DNA from: Methanoculleus sp. UBA430
GTDB lineage: Archaea > Halobacteriota > Methanomicrobia > Methanomicrobiales > Methanoculleaceae
Reading direction: 5' to 3'
Length of the DNA stretch: 64,000 nucleotides
Assembly: GCF_002506585.1 (NCBI RefSeq)
Contig: NZ_DAXW01000012.1
Location: forward strand, 1-64,000
Shown: in pieces, positions 8,062 through 17,487 of the stretch
Layout of the letters: the number at the start of each line of letters is the position of its first letter
How positions within the stretch are numbered: the stretch's first letter is position 1
Position numbers and translations under genes: made by a program
The notes under the pieces: model-generated
What the model was told of the DNA's origin: nothing
The model's input: only the letters and a program-made list of their open reading frames with translations
The model's database searches: none

Positions 8062-10263
8062 CTACACCAGTTCGTGCCTGCGGAGGAACTCCCGGATCTC
8101 CCGTGACTTCACCCAGCCCCGGTCGAGCTGCTCGACGATATCGTTGATCCGCCAGATCTGCTTGCGGATCCGCTCCGATGCCTGCTCGTCGTCGAGGAGA
8201 TCCGCCGTGCCGAGGATGACCTGCAGGGGCAGACGGATGTGGTCGCCGAGGATAGCGAACTGCTCTATGTTCTGCTCGATCTGGGTGAATGCCTGGTGCC
8301 GCATCTCTTCTGACCGTCTCTGTTTGGTAATGTCGTAGGAGAGCACCGCGACCCGCACCACGTTTCCTTCTGCATCGGCAACCGGGAAGAGGGAGTTGTA
8401 GAGGACCATCCCCTCCCGCTCATCGACACAACGGACCGGCCGGCCAGTCAGGAAGACCTCTTCGATGATCGCCTTCCGTCTCGCGGCGACATCCGGTGGG
8501 AGGATTTCGAATATCGATCTGCCCATCAGTTCCTGAAGGCCCCTCCCAAACCTCTCGGCAACCACCTCATTCAGGGCGAGGATCGTGCCGGCGCGGTCGA
8601 TGAGCATCACAACGTTCGGCGATGCGTTCAGGAGCGCCCGGAACCGCCCTTCGCTCTCCAGGAGGGCCGCTTCCGCCCGCTTCCGCTCGCGAATATCGAT
8701 GCCGATTCCGACACGCGTATCGTCGGAGAGGCGGATGTTGGCCCAGGCGGTCTCGACGACGGAGCCGTCCTTTGCGACCAACAGGAGGTCGCGCCACCCG
8801 GGCTTGAGGGACCGCATGTAGTCGTCGGCTATATTCCGGTAATCCGGGTCGGGGAAGAATCTCGCCATCAGATCGCCTCTTGCCCCGTCCTCATCCGACC
8901 AGCCGAGCACCCTCTGGAACTCGCGGTTGAGGCGGAAGAACCTGAGATCCGGGTCGTAGATCGCGATCATCACCGGGATGGTATCGATAACCCCCTGCAG
9001 GAGCTCCTGCTGGTGTTCCAGCGCCTGCCGGGACTGCTTCTGTCCGGTGATATCCATCGTGACGCCGACGGCCCAGGTGACGTTCCCGGCCTCATCCTTC
9101 TGGACCTCACCCCGTGACTCCAGCCAGGCCACCGCGCCCGTGTCGGGGCGGACGATCCGGTAGTCGGTGTGGTAGAGCCCGCTTTGCTCTTCTTCGGAGC
9201 GCAGGCCGTTCATGTCGTCAGGATGAACAAGAGCCAGCCTCTCCCCGGGCCGGGCGAAGGGCGGGCGGCCGTAGATCTCTTCAAAATCGCCGCTGATCCT
9301 GAGCCGGCCGGTAGTAGGGTTCCAGTCCCAGACGATCATCCTCGCGGCGCTGAGGGCCAGTTCGAGCCGCTGCTGCTGGATGCGCAGTTCCTCTTCCATC
9401 CGCTTCCGGTCGGTGATGTCGTAGGCGAGCAGCGCAAGCAGGTCTCGTTGCGGCCGGTAGAGCGTCACGTCAAGGTGCCTGAAGAGGGCGGGGGACGGCT
9501 GTTCAACGTGCTCCGGCTCTCCGGTCTCTGCAACCCTGCAGAAGAGGTTCTGCAGGAATTTATGCATCTCCGGGAAGACCTCTGAGACGCTTTTGCCGAT
9601 GACCTCTTCGTGTCTGCGCCCGATCAGTTTGAGGCCCTCGGGGTTTACGTCGATGTATCGGTAGTCGACCGGGCGGCCGTCAGCGTCCCGGACGATCGCA
9701 AAGACGTAGATTCCCTCGAGCATCCGGTCAAAGAGGAGGCGGTAGATCCCCCCTATCCTCTCCAGGAGCGCCGGGTTCTCCCGTGGCCGCTCCTGGATCA
9801 GCCACCGCTTCTCCCCGGCACCCCGGCCGGCGGCGGTGATCGTGACCGGGACCGGGACGCCGCTCCGTGAGCGCAGGGTTGTTTCCCGGGGCGCGCACGC
9901 TTTCTCTGCACAGAGGTCGGCAAGCATGCGAGCGATCTCCGGTTGTGCGTCGCGGGAACCGTACGCCGCAAAGAACGTGCCCGGCAACGGCTCCCCGAGG
10001 AGGCTCGCTGCCGCCGCGTTTGCCTCGACGATCCTGCCGTCCGCGTCCGTCACCACGAACCCGTCGGTGGAGGACCCGATGAGGTCCCGGAACTGCTGCC
10101 GCTCCTCATCAGCCCGGGCTGCAGCTCCGGCCAGGCTCTCTGCAGCACAAAGAAGGTTCCCGGGCGATGCGCTGTTGCCGGAACCTGCCAGCGGCTCGCG
10201 GGTGAGTTCACTGATACACTGCCGGACGGCCTGTACCTGTTGGTCCAGAGAAATCTCCTGCAT
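8062..10263 (-). CDS. multi-PAS sensor with an isolated dimerisation/phosphoacceptor-like domain
   Basis: A 733-residue cytosolic protein with five PAS-like units: about 57-110 (STDGFVVTDADGRIVEAN), 185-270 (EGIYVFAIVRDADGRPVDYR), 310-410 (AARMIVWDWNPTTGR), 425-530 (IPVMIAIYDPDLRFFRLN) and 545-650 (SPNVVMLIDRAGTILALN). PAC tails such as VTMDITGQKQ and LSYDITKQRR separate them. The C-terminal 70 residues resemble a histidine-kinase dimerisation helix (GDHIRLPLQVILGTADLL) but no HATPase domain follows, so it cannot autophosphorylate in the usual way. The start has GATGAGGTAAT directly upstream. It may pass signals to another kinase; no partner is adjacent. Confidence 0.85.
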   Translation of the reverse strand: MQEISLDQQVQAVRQCISELTREPLAGSGNSASPGNLLCAAESLAGAAARADEERQQFRDLIGSSTDGFVVTDADGRIVEANAAAASLLGEPLPGTFFAAYGSRDAQPEIARMLADLCAEKACAPRETTLRSRSGVPVPVTITAAGRGAGEKRWLIQERPRENPALLERIGGIYRLLFDRMLEGIYVFAIVRDADGRPVDYRYIDVNPEGLKLIGRRHEEVIGKSVSEVFPEMHKFLQNLFCRVAETGEPEHVEQPSPALFRHLDVTLYRPQRDLLALLAYDITDRKRMEEELRIQQQRLELALSAARMIVWDWNPTTGRLRISGDFEEIYGRPPFARPGERLALVHPDDMNGLRSEEEQSGLYHTDYRIVRPDTGAVAWLESRGEVQKDEAGNVTWAVGVTMDITGQKQSRQALEHQQELLQGVIDTIPVMIAIYDPDLRFFRLNREFQRVLGWSDEDGARGDLMARFFPDPDYRNIADDYMRSLKPGWRDLLLVAKDGSVVETAWANIRLSDDTRVGIGIDIRERKRAEAALLESEGRFRALLNASPNVVMLIDRAGTILALNEVVAERFGRGLQELMGRSIFEILPPDVAARRKAIIEEVFLTGRPVRCVDEREGMVLYNSLFPVADAEGNVVRVAVLSYDITKQRRSEEMRHQAFTQIEQNIEQFAILGDHIRLPLQVILGTADLLDDEQASERIRKQIWRINDIVEQLDRGWVKSREIREFLRRHELV

Positions 10264-10946
10264 ATTACCTCATCTTACCGCCGGCGGACCTACCGGGCCG
10301 TGTGAGCGGACGCAGGGACGACCGGACAGAAAGGGATGTTCTGACTGTCATGTATGGGTGCATACGGGCCTCTTGCCGCAGGAACCGGTATACCGGGCTC
10401 CCCCCTGCCGGGTGGTGGATCGCGGTTCAGGGATAGTAAACAGCATTCATGTCTCCTGGTCAGTGATATATTTTCTCATATCACCCCGAGCGAAGGTGCG
10501 CGGATTTCTGGAATGCCCGCCGGAGGCTGCGTCGGTTCCCGCGCGCCGGGATATCCGGGGAAATCGGCGGGCCGCCCTCTGCGTTGTAGAATACGGCGCT
10601 CAAGAGCCGGAGTGATCACGTGTGCAGGATCCTTCCTGCCCGGTCTCCGGGAGACGGGTATTACTCAGGGGCCGGTACGGGAAGCGCGAGGAGGGAGGTG
10701 AACCTCACCCGGATCCTCATCGTATCGGGAGCCTTCGGGTTCTTCGCCGCTGGCGGGATAGGCGGCCTGCAGGAAGAGCTGATGCTTCTTACCGCAGTCC
10801 GACCCTGTCGGACTTCCATCCGACCGACGGGGCCGTGAGTGGCCGCACCGGAGACAGTATTGCAGATCCTGACCCCCATGCTGCCGGAGCCCGGCCGGGA
10901 GATCCGGCGCAATCCTTATCTATCCCGGTGTCGTGTCCCGGTCCGT
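10264..10946. other. 683-base intergenic region
   Basis: Only short, non-conserved open frames. It lies between the divergent PAS sensor and sugar-dehydrogenase genes and should hold both promoters; the TATA box for the rightward gene is annotated separately. No other structure was recognised. Confidence 0.5.
10915..10922 (+). promoter_or_regulatory. TATA box of the sugar dehydrogenase-cupredoxin gene
   Basis: CTTATCTA sits 28 bases before the ATG at 10947, placing transcription start at or near the start codon. This supports the internal Met over the upstream in-frame Met at 10839. Confidence 0.5.
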
Positions 10947-13007
10947 ATGACAAAAGTTACCCTTGTCATAGCATTCCTCCTCCTGGCTCTCGCGCTCGTC
11001 GCGGGTGCGGGTGCACAGGTGGTGGGATTGAGCAACACCAGCGATGGCAATGAGAGTTCAAACCAGACGACCGATGGAGGCATGCAGAACATCAGCGGCA
11101 ACGCGACGGACCTGACGAACGCCGGGTCCATACTAGCCGCAGAACTCCTGGACAACGCGACCCGGACGACGGTCTCGAACGCCACGACCGAGATCGGGCT
11201 TGAACTCGTCGCGGAGAACTTCACCTCGCCCCTCGCGCTCACGGCTCCCGACGACGGGACCGGGCGGATCTTCGTTGTGGACCAGATCGGTGTGGTCTGG
11301 GCCGTCGACGCGAACGGGACCACGCTCCCCGAGCCGTTCCTGGACCTCCGGGACAACCTGGTCGAACTCCGGCCGACCTATGATGAGCGCGGCCTGCTCT
11401 CGATCGCGTTCCACCCGAACTTCTCGGAGAACGGCAAGGTCTACGCCTTCTACAGTGCGCCCTTGAGGCCGGAGGCCCCTGAGGACTGGAACTGCACGAA
11501 CCACATCTCCGAGTTCCAGGTCGATCCCGAGGACCAAAACCGGGTGAACCTGACCTCTGAGAAGGTGCTGATGTACATCGACAAGCCCTACCATAACCAC
11601 AACGGCGGCCAGCTCGCCTTCAGCCCGACCGACGGCTACCTGTATGTATCGCTCGGGGATGCCGGGAGGGCGAACGACGTCGGGAACGGCCACACCCCGG
11701 GCATCGGGAACGCCCAGGACCTGACGAAGATCTACGGTAAGGTGCTCAGGATCGACGTGGACAATGTCACCGGCGGGAACGTGACGATCCCGCAGAACGT
11801 GACCGGGACGATGAACCAGACCAACAACATGACCGTCAACCGGACCGCGAACCCGCCCGAGCCGACGTGGACGACGCTTGCCGGCAGCCTCTACGGTATC
11901 CCCGCCGACAACCCGTTCACGGCGAACCAGACCGAGATCCTGGACACCTACGCCTACGACTCCGTCCCGCCGGAGATCTACGCCTACGGGTTCCGGAACC
12001 CGGCCTACATGTCGTTTGATTCAGGCGGCAACAACTCGCTCTTCGTCGCCGATGCGGGCCAGAACCTCTTTGAGGAGGTGGACGTCGTCTACCGCGGCGG
12101 GAACTACGGCTGGAACATCCGCGAGGGCACGCACTGCTTCGACCCGAACGCCACCACGGCCCCGCCGGAGTCCTGCAACACCACCGGGCTTCTGGGCGAG
12201 CCGCTGATCGGCCCTATCTTCGAGGGCGGCCGTGACCTCGGCATCGTCGTCGTCGGCGGCAACGTCTACCGCGGGACCGTGGTCCCGGACCTCGAGGGCA
12301 GGTACATCTTCGGCTACTGGAGCGACAGCCGGACGGTGGGCAACGGCACCCTCCTCGCTGCCACGCCGCCGGCGGGATGGACCGCACCGGAGTCCGCCGC
12401 GAACCTGACTCCTGAGGCGAACGCTATGTGGGAAGTCCAGATGGTGAACATTACCGGCCAGGCCAACGAGACCCTGGGGATGTTCCTGCGCGGGTTCGGT
12501 GAAGATGCCAACCAGGACCTCTACGTGCTGACGAACGATGTCGGCGGTCCGGACAACTCCACCAGCACCGGCCGGGTCTGGAGGGTCGCGGCACCCACCA
12601 ATGTCAGCACCACGCCGACGATGAACGTGACCCCGACGGGGAACGAGACTCCTGTGGTTGTTCCCCCGGTCGGAGACCAGACCATGAACATGACCCCGAC
12701 CTCGACGGCGGCCGGTGCCGCGACGACGGTGAATATCGCCGCCGATAACCTCGCGTTCGACACGAGCACCATCACGGTGCCGGCAGGGGCGGAGGTGACG
12801 ATGGTCTTTGCGAACCGGGACGACGGTGTCCCCCATAACGTCGCGGTCTACGACAGCCCCCTCCGGACGGAGCAGATCTTCGTAGGCGAGGTCATCGACG
12901 GGCCTGCCGAGATCACCTACACCTTCACGGCGCCGTCCGAACCCGGGACCTACTACTTCCAGTGCGACATCCACCCCGACATGAACGGCGAGTTCATCGT
13001 GGAGTGA
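10947..13007 (+). CDS. secreted PQQ-type sugar dehydrogenase-like beta-propeller fused to a cupredoxin domain
   Basis: A 686-residue protein. Residues 1-23 are a signal peptide (MTKVTLVIAFLLLALALVAG). A glucose/sorbosone dehydrogenase-type propeller follows (about 75-570): NHNGGQLAFSPTDGYLYVSL, then AYGFRNPAYMS, then EEVDVVYRGGNYGWN are family hallmarks. Many N-x-S/T sites suggest N-glycosylation. After a Thr/Pro linker the last 95 residues form a cupredoxin domain with His (PHNVAVY), Cys and His (YYFQCDIHPDM) ligands. The arrangement suggests substrate oxidation coupled to a tethered copper carrier. Whether PQQ is available in this organism is unknown. Confidence 0.85.
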   Translation: MTKVTLVIAFLLLALALVAGAGAQVVGLSNTSDGNESSNQTTDGGMQNISGNATDLTNAGSILAAELLDNATRTTVSNATTEIGLELVAENFTSPLALTAPDDGTGRIFVVDQIGVVWAVDANGTTLPEPFLDLRDNLVELRPTYDERGLLSIAFHPNFSENGKVYAFYSAPLRPEAPEDWNCTNHISEFQVDPEDQNRVNLTSEKVLMYIDKPYHNHNGGQLAFSPTDGYLYVSLGDAGRANDVGNGHTPGIGNAQDLTKIYGKVLRIDVDNVTGGNVTIPQNVTGTMNQTNNMTVNRTANPPEPTWTTLAGSLYGIPADNPFTANQTEILDTYAYDSVPPEIYAYGFRNPAYMSFDSGGNNSLFVADAGQNLFEEVDVVYRGGNYGWNIREGTHCFDPNATTAPPESCNTTGLLGEPLIGPIFEGGRDLGIVVVGGNVYRGTVVPDLEGRYIFGYWSDSRTVGNGTLLAATPPAGWTAPESAANLTPEANAMWEVQMVNITGQANETLGMFLRGFGEDANQDLYVLTNDVGGPDNSTSTGRVWRVAAPTNVSTTPTMNVTPTGNETPVVVPPVGDQTMNMTPTSTAAGAATTVNIAADNLAFDTSTITVPAGAEVTMVFANRDDGVPHNVAVYDSPLRTEQIFVGEVIDGPAEITYTFTAPSEPGTYYFQCDIHPDMNGEFIVE

Positions 13008-13185
13008 TGCGGAGGGCGGGGCTCCTCCCCTCCTCTTCGTGCGGTCTCTTTGTCTTCTGCAGTGCCCGGAAGCGGACGGGGTTCGGGCCCTGCCCGGTAT
13101 GACCGTTTCTGTGCTGCGAGGGGATGCCGGCTCCGAGCCTGCGCCCCCGGGGACCCCGACAGCGGCGTCCCGCATGGGTGGGCAA

Positions 13186-13195
13186 GATATAAGTA
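13186..13195 (+). promoter_or_regulatory. TATA box of the short lipoprotein gene
   Basis: GATATAAGTA is centred about 30 bases upstream of the ATG at 13220, again predicting a leaderless or nearly leaderless mRNA and showing that this short gene keeps a good promoter. Confidence 0.55.
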
Positions 13196-13219
13196 TCATG
13201 TCTGTCATGGCCTCCCCCC

Positions 13220-13453
13220 ATGAGACCTGATCTGATCCTTCTGGCGGCACTCCTCCTCGTGAGTGCCGGCATCCTGGCCGCAGGATGCGTCTCGCCGGGT
13301 GGAGACGGCACGCAGCCGACCCCCACGGAGACGGTAACCATCCCGACCGAGACCGGAACTCTGACCCCCACGGAGACGGTAACGTTCCCGACCGCCACTG
13401 AGACACTGCCCGCCACCGTGGCGACCGCAGCCGGCGGCCAGACCGGGTACTGA
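13220..13453 (+). CDS. short lipoprotein made only of signal peptide and Thr/Pro linker
   Basis: A 77-residue protein whose first 23 residues are a lipoprotein signal (GILAAGC lipobox) nearly the same as that of the cupredoxin lipoprotein at 6674. The remainder is a repetitive Thr/Pro/Glu linker (PTETVTIPTETG, PTETVTFPTATE). The cupredoxin domain is missing: the frame stops soon after ATAAGGQTG, the point where the domain begins in the paralogue. It is either a truncated paralogue that is still expressed, given its intact TATA box, or a decaying gene. Confidence 0.65.
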   Translation: MRPDLILLAALLLVSAGILAAGCVSPGGDGTQPTPTETVTIPTETGTLTPTETVTFPTATETLPATVATAAGGQTGY

Positions 13454-13704
13454 CGCAGCCGGAGCGTCGAGGTGGGTTGGCGGAGGGGGACCGGCGCCGA
13501 TTCTCCTCTTTTTCCTGCAGAACTCCGCCAAAAGAGCGTGGAGGTAGTTGCGCCGGGCGTGGCCGGCACCACGAAGGAGCGTCATCACTCCGGCAAAACG
13601 GGTGTTGCCGCGACGTTTGAGGGCGGCGTGCGGTGTCCGTTCCCGCCGGCACCCCTCGTCTTCCCGAGCGGACCCGTAAGGGGCGGATCCACGCTACGGT
13701 GTCG

Positions 13705-13711
13705 AAAAAAA
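13705..13711 (-). terminator. oligo-T terminator of the 1199-residue surface protein gene
   Basis: Seven A on the plus strand (T on the coding strand) start five bases beyond the stop codon at 13717-13719. The paralogous gene at 17670 has an equivalent tract. Confidence 0.55.
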
Positions 13712-13716
13712 GAGAG

Positions 13717-16700
13717 TTAGTGGTTCTTTCTCGCCCAGAGGAAGAATGCCAGCGGGGCGAGGAGGGGCGCGTAGACGAGGGGTGTCGCCGGTGTCGTCGC
13801 CGGCACGGTGGTCGGCTCCGTCGTCACGTTCCCGGTCACCTCGGACGTCTCGGTGACGCCCGGTGTCTCAGTGACCTCTGTTGTGGCGTTTATCTCCACC
13901 GCCGATGCGGTCACGCTCACGGGTGATGCAACGATGGCGAAGGTGGAGAACCCGGGGGTGGTTGCCCGGAAGTTGTACTTGCCGCTCTCTTCGCCGAGCA
14001 CCTCGGTCTCCAGGGACTCCCAGGTGCCGTTGACGTAGCGCACGAGAACAACGTCCTCCGCTGTCGCGTTGTGGCTTTCAAGCCAGTCGGCAGGGACGGT
14101 AAAGAATACTGTCGCGTTGCCGATCTGGTTTTGGCCCACCCAGTAGGGGGTGATCTCGATGTACTCGTAGACGTCGCCGGCGGGAGGCTCCGCAGCCGAG
14201 GGCGCTTTTGCCTTCTTCACGGTCAGCATCATCTTCGGGATGGTGCCGGCTGCCGTGACGTTCACGCTGCTGACCGATGTGGTGGTCAGTTCTGAGAAGG
14301 TGAACGTCTCACCGCTTCTCAGGTTCTCGCGTATCCCTGCGGAGAAGGAGGGGCTGCTGTCGCCGCCGCCACCGCCGCCACCGCCGCCGCCGTTCCCGGG
14401 GGTGGGCTCAGGTACGGCGGTCGCCGAGACGGTGATGGCTGCTGTTCCTGCCACGTCGCCTGCCGATGCCGTTACGTCCGTCGATCCCTCTGCGAACGCT
14501 CCGAAGAGGCCGGCACTGTCGATCGTGCCGACCTCCGGGTCGGAGGACGACCAGGAGACCTGGATCCAGTCCATCTCGTTGTCGCGCTGGTCAAAAACGG
14601 TCGCCGTGAACGCCTGGGTATCTCCGGGCAGGATCGTGGCCGTGGCCGGTTCGACCTCGATGCGGGTCGGGGCCGGCGGGAGGTCGACGGTCACGGTCGC
14701 GGTCCCGGTCTCGTTCTCTGCCGTAGCGGTGATGGTCGCTGTGCCTTCGGCAACCGCGGTGAAGAGTCCGTCGGCATCGATGGTGCCAACGGCTTCATCG
14801 CTGCTCTCCCAGGTCACTTCGGCACCGGGGGTTACGTTGCCTTCCGGGTCATACACGGTCGCGGTGAACTGTTGCGAATCCCCGCGATCCAGGGTGATCG
14901 CCGACGGGGAGACCGCAACGCCCGAGGATGCCGTGGTGACGGTTACCGCCGCGGTCCCGGTTATGTTCCCTGCCGTTGCGGTGACGGTCGTCGTGCCGTC
15001 GGCAACCGCGGAGAAGACGCCGCCCGCACCGATGGTCCCGACGGCCTCATCGCTGCTTGTCCAGGCGATCTCGACACCGGTCATGGTGGTGCCGAACTGG
15101 TCGAAAGCGGTCGCGGTGAATGTTGCCGTGTCGCCGGAGCCGAGGGTGATCGCCGATGGTGCGACAGCGATGCTGGCGAGAGCCGGCTCTTCGTCGTTGA
15201 CGATGATGGCCGCCGTCGCGGTTACGTTCTCTGCCGTTGCGGTGACGTTCGCCGTGCCTTCGGCGAGAGCGGTGAAGGTGCCGTTCGCGTCGATGGTGCC
15301 GACGGTCTCATCGCTGCTCGTCCAGGTGACGTTGACGCCGGTCATGACGGCGCCGTCCTGGTCGAGAGCGGTCACGATGAACCGCTGGGTGTCGCCGATC
15401 GCGAGGGTGGCCCCGGGCGGCGTGATCCGGATGCTCTCCAGGACCGGTTCAACCGGCTCTTCGTCGTTGACGGTGACGAGCGCAGACGCGGATGCATCGC
15501 CTGCCGTTGCAGTGACGGCCGTTATGCCCGCGGCAAGGGCGGTGAAGGTACCGTTCGCGTCGATGGTGCCGACGGTCTCGTTGCTGCTCGCCCAGGCGAC
15601 CGCAACGTCCGTCAGTTCGGCTTCGAACTGGTCATAGACCGTCGCGGAGAAGTTCACCGTCTCGTTGACCGTGGCGGTGGTTGTGAGCGGTGCGACCTCG
15701 ATCCGCGTTGCGACCGGCTCATCCGGTTCTTCGGCGGTGACGGTGACGGTCGCCGTTCCGGCGATCTCATCGGCCGTTGCGGTGACGTTCGCCGTGCCTT
15801 CGGCGAGAGCGGTGAAGGTGCCGTTCGTGTCGAGGGTGCCGACGGTCTCGTTGCTGCTCGCCCAGGTGACGTTGACGCCGGTCATGACGGCGCCGTCCTG
15901 GTCGAGAGCGGCTGCCGCGAACAGTCTGGTGTCGTTGATCGCGAGGACGGCCGTAGCCGGCGTGATCCGGATGCTCTCCAGGACCGGCTCATCCGGTTCT
16001 CCGGCGGTGACGGTGACGGTCGCCGTTCCGGCGATCTCATCGGCCGTTGCGGTGACGTTCGCCGTGCCTTCGGCGAGAGCGGTGAAGGTGCCGTCCGAGT
16101 CGATGGTGCCGACGGTCTCGTTGCTGCTCGCCCATTCGAGATCGATGCCGGTCATGGTCTCGCCGTCCTGGTCAAGAACGGTTGCCGTGAACGTTTCGGT
16201 CTCGTCGATCGCGAGCGTGGTCGTGTTCGGTGTGACCGTGATGGTGGTTACCGCTGGCTCGACCGATCCTGTCCCGTAGACGAAGATGTAGAGGTTCGAG
16301 TTAAGGCCCGTGCCTCTCTGCCAGGCGACTGTGGTGCCGCCGGCGGTCGGGTAGAGTTGTTCGTCATTCGGGTCTTCGGGTACGAATACGGACATCCCCT
16401 CCCCGCCGGTGGCAAGGTCGTGCATGTAGATGCCTCGCGGCCCATCCCGCATGTCTTCCCAGGCGATGATGTTCCCGCTGAGCGCCGGTGAGACCTGATA
16501 CCCAGGGGCGTTTGTGATCTGCTGTTCTCCGCCGGAGGGGTTATCGAGGTCCATCAGGTAGATCTCGGGATCCTGGATGCCGGATCTGTCAAGGTAACAC
16601 TCCCAGGCTATCTGGCTCCCGTAGAGCGAGGGCCAGGAGTGGCGGAGCCCGGTCGCGGACACCGGCATTTTCGTCTCGTCAGCGATGTCGTAGTACCAGG

Positions 16701-17316
16701 CCCGCTCGTCCGCGTCTTCTATCCAGGCGACGTACTTCTCCGAGAGCGCGGGTTTGAACTCGGTATTCCCGTCGGGAATCGTTGTCTTTGCGTCCGAGTC
16801 GATGGTGGCCATCACGGCCCCGGCGGCGATGTCGTAGAGGACGATGTTCGCTCTGCCGCTGCTGTCGTCGTACCAGGCGACGTGGTTCCCGCGGACGATG
16901 GGCAGCCACTGGTCGCCCGTGTCGGTGGTGAGCTGTGTTGTCGTTGTTGTAGAACGCTGATAGAGGTAGATATCCCAGTTCCCGTCGCGGTTATCCTGCC
17001 AGACGATGTAGTCTCCCGAGATGGACGGTTTCTCCTGCGAGGCGTCATCGGATGTTATCCTCTCGCCGACGTAGATGTAGGGTGACGGTGATTTGTTCCG
17101 GAATTCGTCTACGGTCCCAAAGTAGATGTCTTTGTTACCGTTCCGATCGTCTTCCCAGACGATCATGTCACCGTCGATATCAGGGCGTTCCTGCGCGTTT
17201 ACGAAGGGGCGATAGATCTCCTCCCCCGACGCCGCTTCCACCGCCATGGCCGGCGATATCAACAGCCCGATGATAACGACTGCGCACAACAGTGCCAGAT
17301 GTGTATGTTTTGCCAT
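13717..17316 (-). CDS. giant surface protein: beta-propeller, seven BIG2-type Ig repeats, PGF-pre-PGF domain, C-terminal anchor
   Basis: A 1199-residue exported protein. A signal peptide (1-25) is followed by a propeller-like region with motifs such as DYIVWQDNRDGNWDIYLYQ (about 30-350), then seven Ig-like repeats of about 85 residues, each with a core like SSNETVGTIDANGTFTALA. A PGF-pre-PGF type domain follows (from FSAGIRENLRSGETFTFSEL to TTPGFSTFAIVAS). The tail is a Thr-rich stalk, a hydrophobic segment (PLLAPLAFFLWA) and RKNH. It is probably a cell-surface adhesin or stalk protein. Repeats are nearly identical in DNA. A long 5' leader and a strong TATA box lie upstream. Tandem paralogue of 17670-21860. 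Confidence 0.85.
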   Translation of the reverse strand: MAKHTHLALLCAVVIIGLLISPAMAVEAASGEEIYRPFVNAQERPDIDGDMIVWEDDRNGNKDIYFGTVDEFRNKSPSPYIYVGERITSDDASQEKPSISGDYIVWQDNRDGNWDIYLYQRSTTTTTQLTTDTGDQWLPIVRGNHVAWYDDSSGRANIVLYDIAAGAVMATIDSDAKTTIPDGNTEFKPALSEKYVAWIEDADERAWYYDIADETKMPVSATGLRHSWPSLYGSQIAWECYLDRSGIQDPEIYLMDLDNPSGGEQQITNAPGYQVSPALSGNIIAWEDMRDGPRGIYMHDLATGGEGMSVFVPEDPNDEQLYPTAGGTTVAWQRGTGLNSNLYIFVYGTGSVEPAVTTITVTPNTTTLAIDETETFTATVLDQDGETMTGIDLEWASSNETVGTIDSDGTFTALAEGTANVTATADEIAGTATVTVTAGEPDEPVLESIRITPATAVLAINDTRLFAAAALDQDGAVMTGVNVTWASSNETVGTLDTNGTFTALAEGTANVTATADEIAGTATVTVTAEEPDEPVATRIEVAPLTTTATVNETVNFSATVYDQFEAELTDVAVAWASSNETVGTIDANGTFTALAAGITAVTATAGDASASALVTVNDEEPVEPVLESIRITPPGATLAIGDTQRFIVTALDQDGAVMTGVNVTWTSSDETVGTIDANGTFTALAEGTANVTATAENVTATAAIIVNDEEPALASIAVAPSAITLGSGDTATFTATAFDQFGTTMTGVEIAWTSSDEAVGTIGAGGVFSAVADGTTTVTATAGNITGTAAVTVTTASSGVAVSPSAITLDRGDSQQFTATVYDPEGNVTPGAEVTWESSDEAVGTIDADGLFTAVAEGTATITATAENETGTATVTVDLPPAPTRIEVEPATATILPGDTQAFTATVFDQRDNEMDWIQVSWSSSDPEVGTIDSAGLFGAFAEGSTDVTASAGDVAGTAAITVSATAVPEPTPGNGGGGGGGGGGDSSPSFSAGIRENLRSGETFTFSELTTTSVSSVNVTAAGTIPKMMLTVKKAKAPSAAEPPAGDVYEYIEITPYWVGQNQIGNATVFFTVPADWLESHNATAEDVVLVRYVNGTWESLETEVLGEESGKYNFRATTPGFSTFAIVASPVSVTASAVEINATTEVTETPGVTETSEVTGNVTTEPTTVPATTPATPLVYAPLLAPLAFFLWARKNH

Positions 17317-17367
17317 TCGTTTCCCCCTTTGTGCGAATCGCTCTCCACCTGCAAGACCGTGGTGCCT

Positions 17368-17428
17368 ACCTGCCGGTAGGCACGAACGGACTGGCTAAAG
17401 CGGGTGCTTACCGGAGCACCCGACAGGT
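17368..17428 (-). ncRNA. candidate structured 5' leader element, copy 1
   Basis: On the coding strand, an outer stem ACCTGTCGG / CCGGCAGGT encloses a perfect seven-pair hairpin (CGGGTGC / GCACCCG) and a conserved single-stranded GCTTTAGCC. The same layout occurs upstream of the paralogue at 21908-21966, with pairing preserved although several bases differ. It lies within a predicted 150-base 5' untranslated region. No known riboswitch class was recognised. Confidence 0.45.
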
Positions 17429-17487
17429 GTGCTGCGAGTTCCGATTTAAAGCCCGGTCATTGGGTAGCCGGTGAACGGGTGAATAGC

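Noticed and set aside
12021..13652. A 543-codon minus-strand frame
   Set aside because: It is antisense to the sugar dehydrogenase-cupredoxin gene and shows no motif; it also crosses the short lipoprotein gene.
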